From Sphingobium sp. SYK-6 (lineage in GTDB: Bacteria > Pseudomonadota > Alphaproteobacteria > Sphingomonadales > Sphingomonadaceae), in the NCBI RefSeq assembly GCF_000283515.1, contig NC_015976.1:2264501-2328500 (forward strand): a DNA stretch of 64,000 bases. The letters are read 5' to 3'. Position numbers and translations under genes: made by a program. The first letter of the stretch is position 1. The number at the start of each line of letters is the position of its first letter. Positions 18,226 through 27,396 of this stretch are shown here, in pieces. Under the pieces are notes generated by a model that was not told the DNA's origin, searched no databases, and saw only the letters and a program-made list of their open reading frames with translations.

Positions 18226-19391
18226 GCCTGTACCCCCGTGCGTGCGCGGAACCGTGCCTGCGCGGCCTGATAGACCGCCTCGGTCTGCGCCGCCGCCTGA
18301 TCCCAGCCCGTCAGCGCAGCGCCATGGGCCCGGGCCGCCTCGCCCGCTTCCCTGCGCCGCCGCGCATCGGTGAGAAGCTGGCGCAGCGCCACGGTCAACG
18401 CCTCGGCATTGCCCGCCGGAAAGCGGGAAGCCACGCCATCGGGCAATTCGCCGAACATGCCCGCATCGCTGGTCACCATCGCCGCGCCATAGCGCAGCGC
18501 GGAAAGAAAGGCACCGCTCGAATCGATGGCGCGATAGGGAAAGGCGAGGATGTCGGCGGCGCGCAGATGCGCATCGAGCCGCTGCTCGGTGAGAAAGCCG
18601 AGATCGGTAATCAGCCGCTCTCCGAAGCCGCTGCCATGGATCGCGCCGAGAAAGGCCTCCACCGGCATGAAAGGCTTGCCCGCCAGCGCCAGCTCGAACT
18701 CGAGCCCGTCGCGCCACAAGGTGAGGCAAGCCTGCACCAGCAGGTCGAGCCCCTTGTAGGGCCGGATCGTGCCGAAGAAGAGGATGCGCGGCAGGTCCCG
18801 CTTGGGTACGGCCGCGACATCTTCGGGACGCGCCTCGCGCAGCCGCATCGGCGGGTGTGGCACGGTGTGGATGCGTCCGTCGTCATGGCCCTGCGTCAGC
18901 AGCGCCTCGCGTGTCGCATCGCCATGCACGATGAGCGCATCGAAGCGCCGGAGCAGCTCGCCATAGCCCCGTGCCTGCACGGTCGCCATGCGATCGCCAT
19001 GGAAAGGCGTGGCATTGTGCACGGTGTGGACCAGCGCCATCCGGGGCGCGAGGCGGCGGAGCAGCACGCCGTCCGCCGCGGCGAAGGGCAGCCACTGGAA
19101 ATGGGCGACATCCCCGTCCAACGCCGCCAGCGATCCGAAACGGGCATCAAAGGCATAGTCCGCCGCCTTCACCGCCTGCCCGGGCCGCCCTTCCCCCAAC
19201 ACCGGCCGCAGCCGTTCGCCGAGGCGGAAGAAGCGCGGCACATAAGTGTAGCGCCGGGGCACGATCGCGTCCGTCTCGCGCATCGGCCGGCCGAGCAGCG
19301 TGACCTCATGACCCCGCGCGGCAAGGCCTTCGCACAGCCCGTCATCATAGCGGGGCGTGAACAGCGACTGGTCGACCATCGCGATTTTCAT
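18222..19391 (-). CDS. Glycosyltransferase, GT4-like
   Basis: About 389 residues starting MKIAMVDQSLFTPRYDDGL. The C-terminal donor-binding half includes RILFFGTIRPYKGLDLLVQA and ADILAFPYRAIDSSGAF. It overlaps its neighbours on both sides by four bases, so it is translated with the flippase and the FkbM methyltransferase. Probably adds one sugar of the repeat unit; substrate unknown. Confidence 0.9.
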   Translation of the reverse strand: MKIAMVDQSLFTPRYDDGLCEGLAARGHEVTLLGRPMRETDAIVPRRYTYVPRFFRLGERLRPVLGEGRPGQAVKAADYAFDARFGSLAALDGDVAHFQWLPFAAADGVLLRRLAPRMALVHTVHNATPFHGDRMATVQARGYGELLRRFDALIVHGDATREALLTQGHDDGRIHTVPHPPMRLREARPEDVAAVPKRDLPRILFFGTIRPYKGLDLLVQACLTLWRDGLEFELALAGKPFMPVEAFLGAIHGSGFGERLITDLGFLTEQRLDAHLRAADILAFPYRAIDSSGAFLSALRYGAAMVTSDAGMFGELPDGVASRFPAGNAEALTVALRQLLTDARRRREAGEAARAHGAALTGWDQAAAQTEAVYQAAQARFRARTGVQA

Positions 19392-20707
19392 GTCGGCTGC
19401 TCCCGAGGAAGGCCGGCCAGCATCCGCGCATGGACGAATCCGAGCGCGACGTGAACCGCCGCGTAGAGAATGATGAACGCCATGGCGAAGCTCCAGCCCG
19501 TTCGATCCGCCAGAGCGAGCGCAAGCGGCACGCTGAGCAGGCTCGCCAGCAGGAAGAGGAAGGATGGCGGCACCAGCGCGCCGAAGCGGCCAAGGCCATT
19601 CTGGAGATAGATCGAAGCGCACATCATCGCGAGACCGCAGAGAAGCACGAGGATCGCGCCCAGTTCAATCCATGCCGGTATCATCCGGCCATCGAACAGC
19701 AGGTCCGCGAGGCCGCGCCCCGCCGCCAGCAGCACGATGACCGCAGCTGCGGTCATGCCGAGCGAGCGGATGAGCCAGCGGCGCATCCCGCCGCGCAGGG
19801 CCGCCTCGTCGCGGGCGAACCACGCACGGGTGAGCCCCGGCAATGCCGTTTCCGTCAGCGCGCGGATGGTCGCGGAGAGCGCGCGGGAGAGCTTGAACGC
19901 GAAATCGAACAGCAGTAGCGGGCGCGGATCCTGCGTGGCGGCCGCGATCGTGAAATAAGGCGCGTTATAGGCCGCGACGTCGAACAGCGTCAGTGCCCCT
20001 GTCCGGCTGAAATCCGCAAGATAATGCCGGCGGATATGCGCCGCCCCGCGCCCCACGCCGAGCCAGGCGGCCGCCGGCATCCCAAGCGTGCGGTGCACTG
20101 TCGAAACGCCGAGCCAGAGCATCAGCAGCGCGATGGCAAGCTGGATCAGCACCGAATCGAGGAGCGGCAGGCCGCCGAGCGCCGCCAGCAGCAGCGCGAT
20201 GCCGCTCAGGCGCCGGACGAGGTCCAGCATCTCCCACCACAGATTATGGTCAAGCGCGGCCAGCGCGCGCCGGGCCAGCACGGCGAGCAGATTGACCGCA
20301 GTCACCCCATAGAAGGCGAGGAACAGCACCGGCCGACCGGTCTCGACCAGACCGGTCGCCATGGCCACCCCGAGCAGCGCGCCGCCGATCAGGACGATCC
20401 CCGTCATCGTCCAGGCCAGCGCGCTGATCTCCTCGTTGCGGAAGTCCCCTTCCCCGGCGACCCGGGCGCGGCGCAGCCGGCTGTAGACGATGGAGGAAAG
20501 ACCAAGCTCGGCCGAGACGGTGAAGTTGGTGAAGGCGACGAGGACCAGGAAGGCGCGGAACTCCCCGATCGGCAACAGCCGCACGAACACGAAGGTGACG
20601 ACAAAGCCCCACGCCATCGCCAGCGCGACATTGGCGAGCTTGGCGGCCGCCAGCAATCCCGGGCGCCGCTCGAGCCGGCCGGAATGGGCGACGAGGCTGT
20701 CGATCAC
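19388..20707 (-). CDS. Polysaccharide flippase-like membrane protein (MATE/MOP superfamily)
   Basis: About 439 residues with some twelve hydrophobic helices (WGFVVTFVFVRLLPIGEFRA near the N-terminus). The arrangement fits Wzx-type oligosaccharide flippases, which move lipid-linked repeat units across the inner membrane. No ATG exists near the domain start; a GTG at 20707, preceded by GGGG, is the best start and follows the upstream methyltransferase stop by 13 bases. Overlaps the next glycosyltransferase by four bases. Confidence 0.8.
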   Translation of the reverse strand: MIDSLVAHSGRLERRPGLLAAAKLANVALAMAWGFVVTFVFVRLLPIGEFRAFLVLVAFTNFTVSAELGLSSIVYSRLRRARVAGEGDFRNEEISALAWTMTGIVLIGGALLGVAMATGLVETGRPVLFLAFYGVTAVNLLAVLARRALAALDHNLWWEMLDLVRRLSGIALLLAALGGLPLLDSVLIQLAIALLMLWLGVSTVHRTLGMPAAAWLGVGRGAAHIRRHYLADFSRTGALTLFDVAAYNAPYFTIAAATQDPRPLLLFDFAFKLSRALSATIRALTETALPGLTRAWFARDEAALRGGMRRWLIRSLGMTAAAVIVLLAAGRGLADLLFDGRMIPAWIELGAILVLLCGLAMMCASIYLQNGLGRFGALVPPSFLFLLASLLSVPLALALADRTGWSFAMAFIILYAAVHVALGFVHARMLAGLPREQPT

Positions 20708-20720
20708 CGCCCCATGTCCA

Positions 20721-21461
20721 TCATTCCGGGCGAGAGGCCCGGAACAGCGTGTCGCCCAAGGCCATGCGGCGCACTTGCTGGGGGGCAAGCGACCGCGCAT
20801 CGATCAGTTCGACGCGGAAGCCCGCCGCTGCAATGCGGTCGGCAAAATCCCGCCCATATTGCCGCACATGGTCCCACTGGCCGAAGCGATGCTCGCGCTC
20901 GCGAGGTGACAGATCGTCAGGCCCGTCCTCGCTCGGCTTCTCCCACAGGGGCACCAGCAGCCATGCCTCGCCGCCCGGCCGCAACGCGCGGAACAGGTTG
21001 CGCAGCACGGTCCCGTCGTCGGGCACATGCTCCATCACATGGCTGGCATAGATGCGGTCGAACCGGCTCTCGTCGGCCATCGCCATGAGATCGAGCTGCT
21101 GCATGTCCGGCACGTCATAGCGCGCGGGATCGATGTCGGCGGGCACATAGTCACCCGCGCCGGCGGAGAAGCGCTGGACGAGGCTCCCCTCGTTGGGTGC
21201 GCAATGAAGGATGGCGCCGCCGGACGGAATCGTGATGATGCCGGCATCGAGCAAGGCATGCATCAGCCGCTCGCGCGGACTGGCTCCGCATGCCATGCAG
21301 CCCCACTCCGCTTCCGCGCCATATCGAAAGAAACCGACGACCTCCCTGCGGCAGGCCGGACAATGCCGGTCGCGCCCCGCACCCAGCGCCGCGCGGGCGC
21401 GCAATGCGGCGCGCGAGATGTGCTTTCCGGCAGCCTTGAGGACGCGCTGGGTGGTGATCAT
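20721..21461 (-). CDS. SAM-dependent methyltransferase with N-terminal Cys motifs
   Basis: 246 residues. A CPACRREV...CMACGA pair of CxxC motifs (about residues 34-58) looks like a zinc ribbon. It is followed by a class I methyltransferase core: HCAPNEGSLVQRF, DIDPARYDVPDMQQLDL, YASHVMEHVPDDGTVLRNLF and RALRPGGEAWLLVPL. It stands at the start of the flippase-glycosyltransferase gene string. Likely modifies a sugar or lipid intermediate of the polysaccharide. Confidence 0.85.
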   Translation of the reverse strand: MITTQRVLKAAGKHISRAALRARAALGAGRDRHCPACRREVVGFFRYGAEAEWGCMACGASPRERLMHALLDAGIITIPSGGAILHCAPNEGSLVQRFSAGAGDYVPADIDPARYDVPDMQQLDLMAMADESRFDRIYASHVMEHVPDDGTVLRNLFRALRPGGEAWLLVPLWEKPSEDGPDDLSPREREHRFGQWDHVRQYGRDFADRIAAAGFRVELIDARSLAPQQVRRMALGDTLFRASRPE

Positions 21462-21515
21462 CCGGCCAGCCTATACAGCGAAGAATCGCGAATGCGAGCC
21501 TAACCGGCGGTAAAT

Positions 21516-22655
21516 TCAATCGCGCGATTTCGCGGGCGTCCAGGTCGTGAAAGTCTGGCCGCGCATCGCCATGCGGATGCCCCGGAACGTGGCGACATAA
21601 GCGAGCAGCAGGTCCATCAGCGCGGCGAGCGGCCCGCGCCGCATCATGCTACCCAGCATCAGGCCCATGATCGCCGCCGCACCAAGCGCGATCGCCGCGA
21701 GCGGGGCCAGCCGCCAGGCCAGCAGCAGTGCCGCCGCGCCGCCGATCACCATCCACGGCAGGCCGAACCAGCGCACGAGCTTGCGCGAGCCATATTTGAA
21801 GCGGTCGAGCCGGCTCATCCGCGCCAGTCCGGAGCGCAGATGGCAATGCGTATGCCAGCTTCGCGCGGCGATGCGAATCTTGCGGCGATACTCGTCCTCC
21901 CGCCGCGCCACCATCATTTCGCGTGCGAGCACGTCCCGCGCCTTGACCAGCCGCCGGCCCGCGAAGACGACCGCCATGGACACTGTCAGGTCGTCCAGCA
22001 CGCTGTCCGGGAAATCCGGGTAGAGATCGCGGCGGATCGAGAAGATAGACCCATCCGCGCCCATCACGTTGCCGGTCCGCGATTCGAGGTCCTTGAGCAT
22101 TTCCTCCAGCCGCCAGTAGAGCGCGCCGACCGAGGCCGAGGCGCTGCTCCCCGCGCCCTCGTAGCGCAGCGATCCAAGCACGCCGCCGACTGCCGGATCG
22201 TCATAATAAGGCAGCAGCTTCTCTATCGCGTCCTCGGCCAGCAGCACATTGGCGTCGGTGAAGATGAGGATGTCGCCGCGCGCCATCGCCGCCAGCCGCT
22301 TCATTCCATGGGCCTTGCCACTGCGCCCGGGGCCGCGCACGAGCGTCAGCACATCGCCTGCCTGCGCCAGCAGTTCGCCCGTGCCGTCCGACGAGCCATC
22401 GTCGAAGGCAAGAATTTCCAGCCCGGGGCAACGCGCCTTGAGCGTGCGCAGATTGTCGATCTTGGCGGGCAGCGACGCAGCCTCGTCATAAGCGCAGAAC
22501 AGCAGCGACGCGCTGGGCGCTTCTGCCTGTTCCACCATCCGGACCGGGAGAGCGGGCAACAGCCGCAGGACGAGCGGATAGAAAACGAACGGCCAGAGCA
22601 GCAAGATGGCGGCGAGAAGGACGATGGCCAGCAGAGTCATGTCGAGAAGCGTCAT
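21516..22655 (-). CDS. Family 2 glycosyltransferase, membrane-bound
   Basis: 379 residues. An N-terminal membrane helix is followed by a GT2 domain with ASLLFCAYDEAASLPAKIDN, EILAFDDGSSDGTGELLAQA, ILIFTDANVLLAEDAI (DxD-like) and a QxxRW-like region (RRKIRIAARSW), then two or three C-terminal membrane helices. This is a processive or lipid-acceptor type transferase acting on the cytoplasmic face. It follows the priming transferase gene by 24 bases and is likely co-transcribed with it. Confidence 0.88.
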   Translation of the reverse strand: MTLLDMTLLAIVLLAAILLLWPFVFYPLVLRLLPALPVRMVEQAEAPSASLLFCAYDEAASLPAKIDNLRTLKARCPGLEILAFDDGSSDGTGELLAQAGDVLTLVRGPGRSGKAHGMKRLAAMARGDILIFTDANVLLAEDAIEKLLPYYDDPAVGGVLGSLRYEGAGSSASASVGALYWRLEEMLKDLESRTGNVMGADGSIFSIRRDLYPDFPDSVLDDLTVSMAVVFAGRRLVKARDVLAREMMVARREDEYRRKIRIAARSWHTHCHLRSGLARMSRLDRFKYGSRKLVRWFGLPWMVIGGAAALLLAWRLAPLAAIALGAAAIMGLMLGSMMRRGPLAALMDLLLAYVATFRGIRMAMRGQTFTTWTPAKSRD

Positions 22656-22679
22656 GACCGCCCTCCCCTGTCCGCGCGC

Positions 22680-24041
22680 TCAGAAGGCATTATCATGCGC
22701 CAGCACCCCGAGCGTCGCCACGATGATGCGAAGATCGCGCCAGATCGACCAGTTGGTGACATATTCGAGGTCGGACTGGAGCCGGTTGATGAGGTCTTCG
22801 TGCCGGTCCGTCGGCCCGCGATGGCCGCGCACCTGCGCCAGCCCGGTCATGCCCGGCTTGATGCAGTGCCGCGCCCAGTAGCGCTCGTCCACTTCCCAGT
22901 AGAGGCTGTCGGCGGCCTTGGCGGCGGGCGCATGGGGACGCGGCCCGACAATGCTCATGTCGCCCTTCAGCACGTTGAAGAGCTGCGGCAGCTCATCAAT
23001 GCTGCTGCGACGCAGGAAGGCGCCGACCCGCGTGACGCGCGGATCGTCCTTCTCGGTCAGCTTCTCGGCGGACTGGTCCGTGAGCGCCGTGTGCATGGTG
23101 CGGAACTTGAGGATCATGAAAGGCCGGGCATCCTTGCCGAGGCGCTGCTGCCGGAAGAAGACCGGCCCCGGGCCGGACAGCCGGACCGCGACGGCGGCGC
23201 CGATCAGGATCGGCCCCAGCAGAATGATGGCGGGTGCGCAGATGGCGAGATCCAGCAGCCGCTTGAGCAGCCTGTCCCGGAACAGCAGCGGGCCGCCCGC
23301 CACCACGATGGTCGGATGGTCATCGAACGCGCTCACTTTCGCCGGCGCGAAGCGGCGCATTTCGGGCACGAGGATCTCGCCCTTGGCGGAGAGCGCCGTC
23401 AGCGCCACGCGCCAGTCGGCGATGCGCTCCGGCGGGCAGGCGACGACCACCCGCTCCGCCCCGCCTATGCCTTCGGCGAGTCGCTCGGCCATCCCGGCAT
23501 CGCGGCGCGCGGGATCAACGCCGATGGCAGTCGCGTCGATGCGGTGCGCCTCGCGCGGCGTCTCGGTCTCGACGCCATCGACCAGCAGCACCGTGATGTG
23601 CGGCACCTCGCCCACCAGCCGGAGGGCAATCCGCTCGATCAGATAGCGCGCTGCATAAAGCCCACCGGCGGAAAGCAGCAGACCCACGAGAAAAGTGAGG
23701 CGTGACAGCTGCTCGGCGATCTTGCCCAGGAAGATGATGATGAGCGTCAGCATCGCCGCCTGGACCAGGCTCCAGATCGCCTTGACGGCGCTCGCCCGGG
23801 GATTGCCGATCATGCGGATGCCGTAGACGCCGCCATTGATGGCAAGAAGCGCATAGACCGGCGCGATCATGGCGAACATGATGAGGCCGTGCGGCTTGCC
23901 GGGCTCTCCCCAGAGCGAATGCAGTACCGCAAAATTGGCCAATGCGAACGCCAGCCCCAGCACCACGATGTCGAGGAGAATGCTGAGCATGTAAAGGCGC
24001 AGGCGCGCCGACTCCTTGGACGGCGCTGGTTTCGCGGTCAT
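22680..24041 (-). CDS. Undecaprenyl-phosphate sugar phosphotransferase (priming enzyme, WcaJ/SpsB-like)
   Basis: 453 residues. It starts repeat-unit synthesis by moving a hexose-1-phosphate onto undecaprenyl phosphate. Four or five N-terminal membrane helices and a Rossmann-like domain precede the catalytic bacterial sugar transferase domain: LLKRLLDLAICAPAIILLGP, GPGPVFFRQQRLGKDARPF, ILKFRTMH, LRRSSIDELPQLFNVLKGDM and SIVGPRPHA. This domain layout is that of WcaJ/PssY and the sphingan SpsB/GelB enzymes. First gene of the leftward operon. Confidence 0.92.
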   Translation of the reverse strand: MTAKPAPSKESARLRLYMLSILLDIVVLGLAFALANFAVLHSLWGEPGKPHGLIMFAMIAPVYALLAINGGVYGIRMIGNPRASAVKAIWSLVQAAMLTLIIIFLGKIAEQLSRLTFLVGLLLSAGGLYAARYLIERIALRLVGEVPHITVLLVDGVETETPREAHRIDATAIGVDPARRDAGMAERLAEGIGGAERVVVACPPERIADWRVALTALSAKGEILVPEMRRFAPAKVSAFDDHPTIVVAGGPLLFRDRLLKRLLDLAICAPAIILLGPILIGAAVAVRLSGPGPVFFRQQRLGKDARPFMILKFRTMHTALTDQSAEKLTEKDDPRVTRVGAFLRRSSIDELPQLFNVLKGDMSIVGPRPHAPAAKAADSLYWEVDERYWARHCIKPGMTGLAQVRGHRGPTDRHEDLINRLQSDLEYVTNWSIWRDLRIIVATLGVLAHDNAF

Positions 24042-24188
24042 GGCCTCGCGCGCTATGCGCCGGCCGGGGTCAGGTCAATGGGCATGTTCACCGACGGCTG
24101 GCTCGCTCCGTCTCAGCTCCCGCAGCATATATCCATGAAAAGCCGCTTAAATCGATCAGCGCACTGGCGCATTTGAAATGACACTTCT

Positions 24189-24890
24189 ATGACAGCGGGC
24201 AGAAACATGCTGACACCGCCCAATCTTGCCGCAAAACCGATCGAGAGGATTCAGAAAAACCTCCTGGCGGTGCCCGAGCGCAAGCTCCTCAACTGGCTGT
24301 GCAGGGTCATGCCTCCATGGGTGACGCCAGACGTTCTGACGTCCCTGGGCGTGGCCGGAGCCGTGGCCACCTTCGTTGGCTATGCCGCGAGCAATCTCGG
24401 AGTCGGCTGGCTGTGGCTCGCCATCGTCGGCTATGTGCTGCAATGGTTCGGGGATTCGATGGACGGGAGCCTCGCCCGTTACCGGCGCATAGAGCGGCCC
24501 TCTTATGGCTATTTCATCGATCATAGCTGCGACGGAATCGTCACGCTGCTGATCCTGGGCGGCATGGGCTTCAGCCCGTTCGTCCGGGTGGATGTCGCCC
24601 TGCTCGCCGTCGCGGGCTACCTGCTGCTCTCGATCCACGCCTATCTCGCCGCCCGTGTCATGGGCGAGTTCAAGCTTTCCTACGGCATCGCGGGCCCGAC
24701 GGAACTGCGCTTCCTCCTGATCGGCATGACCATCGCGATGATGGTGTCCGGGCCGGCGCGCAACGCCACCGTCACTGGCTTTGATCTCGTGGTCGGCGCG
24801 GTGGGCACGATCTTCGTGCTGCTCTTCATCGGGCAGACGCTGTCGGCAGGGCGGCGCCTCGCGCAGGCGGAGCGGCCTCCCCTTCGCTGA
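24189..24890 (+). CDS. CDP-alcohol phosphatidyltransferase family protein
   Basis: 233 residues with about five membrane helices and the complete family signature, read as DSMDGSLARYRRIERP followed by SYGYFIDHSCD (D-G-x2-A-R-x8-G-x3-D-x3-D). Such enzymes transfer a phospho-alcohol from a CDP-linked donor, making phospholipids or similar lipids. It lies alone between two polysaccharide operons and is divergent from the priming transferase. The acceptor alcohol is not evident. Confidence 0.9.
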   Translation: MTAGRNMLTPPNLAAKPIERIQKNLLAVPERKLLNWLCRVMPPWVTPDVLTSLGVAGAVATFVGYAASNLGVGWLWLAIVGYVLQWFGDSMDGSLARYRRIERPSYGYFIDHSCDGIVTLLILGGMGFSPFVRVDVALLAVAGYLLLSIHAYLAARVMGEFKLSYGIAGPTELRFLLIGMTIAMMVSGPARNATVTGFDLVVGAVGTIFVLLFIGQTLSAGRRLAQAERPPLR

Positions 24891-24903
24891 AAGGGCGTTT
24901 GCG

Positions 24904-26214
24904 TCAGCCCGCCCGGCGCAGGGCCATGTGCGGCGTTGCCGATGCCGGCTGGTCTGGCCACATGCCGCGGGTATCGTAGACCGCCTTGTCGGACCGCTCG
25001 TCGAGCGGCACGGACTTGAAGACGTCATGATCCACCAGCGCGACGAAGACACCGCACGTCTCGATGGCATCGTCGATGTCGATGAGCGTGGCACCGGTGC
25101 CGTCGAAAGCGGCCGGCAGCGCCTGCGCATAAGGCTCCACGAGCCGTATCCGGGCGCCATAACGCTTCGCCAGCCGATGCGCGACCTCGAGCGCGGGGCT
25201 TTCCCGGAAATCGTCGATATTGGGTTTGAACGCGAGGCCGAGGCAGGCCACCTGCGCGCCGGGATGATCGTCAATGAGTCGGCTGGCCTGCTCCACCACA
25301 TAGTCCGTCTTAGCGAGGTTAACCTCGCGCGCGGTGCGGATGATCCGGCTGTTCGTCGGGTCGCCATGGACGAGGAACCAGGGGTCCACCGCGATGCAAT
25401 GGCCTCCCACGCCCGGCCCGGGCTGGAGGATATTCACGCGCGGATGACGATTAGCGAGCCGGATGACTTCCCACACGTCGATACCCATCGTGTCCGCGAT
25501 CACGCTCAGCTCGTTGGCGAAGGCGATGTTCACGTCCCGATAGCTGTTCTCGACCAGCTTCACCATTTCGGCCGCCCGGGCATTGGTGGTGATGCATTCG
25601 CCGCGCACGAAGCGCCGGTAGAACGTCAGTGCCTTGCGCGCGCAGCGCGGCGTGATGCCGCCGATGCAGCGATCATTGTTGACGAGCTCGATGAGGATGC
25701 GGCCCGGCAACACGCGCTCGGGGCAATAAGCGATGGAGATGTCGGGGCCATTGCCCGCTCCGTTTGCTGCCGTTCCCGGCATGCGCAGGTCCGGCCGCAA
25801 CGCCTGCAACGCGTCCCGCACCGCCTCGGTCGTGCCGACAGGCGAGGTGCTTTCGAGGATCACGACATTGCCCGCGGCCAGCACCGGCGCGATCGTGCGC
25901 GCCGCCGCCAGCACGAAGGAGATGTCCGGCGCGTGGTTCTCGCTCACCGGCGTCGGCACCGCGATGACGAACACGTCGGCAGGCTCGATCTCGAGCGAGG
26001 CACGCAGCGTGCCGCGCGCAACGACGCCCTGCACCAGTCCGTCGAGATCGACTTCCTCTATGTGGACGCGGCCGCTGTTCACCGTCTCGACCACATGCGG
26101 CGTCACATCGACGCCCAGCACCTTCATGCCCGAGCGGGCGATCAGCGCCGCCGTCGGAAGGCCGATATAGCCAAGGCCGATAACCGCTACTCTGGTGTCA
26201 TGCTCAATGGGCAT
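24904..26214 (-). CDS. wecC: UDP-N-acetyl-D-mannosamine dehydrogenase
   Basis: 436 residues of the UDP-sugar dehydrogenase family. It oxidises UDP-ManNAc to UDP-ManNAcA in two NAD-dependent steps. Seen: NAD-binding VAVIGLGYIGLPTAALIARS, VPTPVSENHAPDISFV, ILESTSPVGTTEAV, and the catalytic cysteine in GVGGHCIAVDPWFLV. It overlaps wecB by 11 bases, and together they supply ManNAcA for the polysaccharide or another envelope glycan. The neighbour's identity makes ManNAc the likely substrate rather than glucose. Confidence 0.95.
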   Translation of the reverse strand: MPIEHDTRVAVIGLGYIGLPTAALIARSGMKVLGVDVTPHVVETVNSGRVHIEEVDLDGLVQGVVARGTLRASLEIEPADVFVIAVPTPVSENHAPDISFVLAAARTIAPVLAAGNVVILESTSPVGTTEAVRDALQALRPDLRMPGTAANGAGNGPDISIAYCPERVLPGRILIELVNNDRCIGGITPRCARKALTFYRRFVRGECITTNARAAEMVKLVENSYRDVNIAFANELSVIADTMGIDVWEVIRLANRHPRVNILQPGPGVGGHCIAVDPWFLVHGDPTNSRIIRTAREVNLAKTDYVVEQASRLIDDHPGAQVACLGLAFKPNIDDFRESPALEVAHRLAKRYGARIRLVEPYAQALPAAFDGTGATLIDIDDAIETCGVFVALVDHDVFKSVPLDERSDKAVYDTRGMWPDQPASATPHMALRRAG

Positions 26215-27328
26215 CGGCTATGATCCTCGCGATCCGGCTGGCGGCGTGGCCATCGCCGAAGGGGTTGTGCGCGCGCGCCATGGCGCCATAAGCGGCCTTA
26301 TCATCGAGAAGCGTGAAGATTTCAGCAACGATCCGGTCGCGATCCGTGCCCACCAGCTTCGCCGTCCCGGCGCGCACGCCTTCGGGCCGCTCGGTCGTCT
26401 CGCGCATCACCAGCACCGGCTTGCCAAGCGACGGTGCTTCCTCCTGCACGCCGCCGCTGTCCGTCAGCACGATCTCGCAAACGTCCAGCAGCCCCACAAA
26501 GCCCGGATAATCGAGCGGTTCGATCATCGCGACATTGGTCAGGCCGGCGAGCGCCGCATCCATCACGCCGCGCACATTGGGATTGGGATGGACGGGAAAG
26601 ACGACCGCGACGTCCTCGCGCGCCGCGACATCGCGGATTGCGCCGGCGATACTGGCCATCCCGTCGCCGAAATTCTCGCGGCGATGGCTGGTCACGGCAA
26701 TGATGCGCCGGCCCTCGAAGCGCGCGGTGAGGCCCCCGATCCCGGCGGCGAGCGCGGGCGTCTCGCGAATGCGCGCCAGCGTGGCGAGCAGCGCGTCGAT
26801 CACCGTATTGCCGGTCACGTGGATGCTCGCTTCCGCGCGGTTCTCCGCCCGCAACGCATCCGCTGCCGCCTGTGTCGGCGCGAAGTTCATGTCCGCGATG
26901 CAGGCGACCACCCGCCGGTTCACTTCCTCCGGCCAGGGGTGATGGATGTCGCCCGAGCGAAGCCCGGCCTCCACATGGCCCACCGGGATCTTGCGATAAT
27001 ATGCGGCAAGGCTCGCGACCATCGTGGTCAGTGTATCGCCATGGACGAGCACCCGGTCCGGCTTCTCCGCGTCGAAGGTCGCGCCCAGCGCGAGGATCAG
27101 CCGGGCGGTGAGATCATCCAGCGTCTGGTTGGCCTGCATGATGTCGAGGTCGATGTCCGGCACGATCCCGGCGAGGTCCAGCACCTGGTCGAGCAGTGCG
27201 CGGTGCTGCGCCGTGACGCAGACTCGCGTCTCGATTCCCGGCAGTGCCTGCAAGGCATGCACGACGGGGAACATCTTGATCGCCTCGGGCCGCGTCCCGA
27301 ACACGATGATGACTTTCTGCCTGGACAC
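26204..27328 (-). CDS. wecB: UDP-N-acetylglucosamine 2-epimerase (non-hydrolysing)
   Basis: 374 residues. It converts UDP-GlcNAc to UDP-ManNAc. Family motifs are intact: VFGTRPEAIKMFPVVHAL, HVEAGLRSGDIHHPWPEEVN, TSHRRENFGDGMASI and TDSGGVQEEAPSLGKPVLVM. It precedes and overlaps wecC. No clear promoter could be picked; about 70 bases separate it from the LytTR gene. Confidence 0.96.
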   Translation of the reverse strand: MSRQKVIIVFGTRPEAIKMFPVVHALQALPGIETRVCVTAQHRALLDQVLDLAGIVPDIDLDIMQANQTLDDLTARLILALGATFDAEKPDRVLVHGDTLTTMVASLAAYYRKIPVGHVEAGLRSGDIHHPWPEEVNRRVVACIADMNFAPTQAAADALRAENRAEASIHVTGNTVIDALLATLARIRETPALAAGIGGLTARFEGRRIIAVTSHRRENFGDGMASIAGAIRDVAAREDVAVVFPVHPNPNVRGVMDAALAGLTNVAMIEPLDYPGFVGLLDVCEIVLTDSGGVQEEAPSLGKPVLVMRETTERPEGVRAGTAKLVGTDRDRIVAEIFTLLDDKAAYGAMARAHNPFGDGHAASRIARIIADAH

Positions 27329-27396
27329 GGGCCCTCATTTCCCCGGGAGACGCTCGTGCTCCCCTTAGTGACGGAATGTGAAGGGGGCGTAAAGCA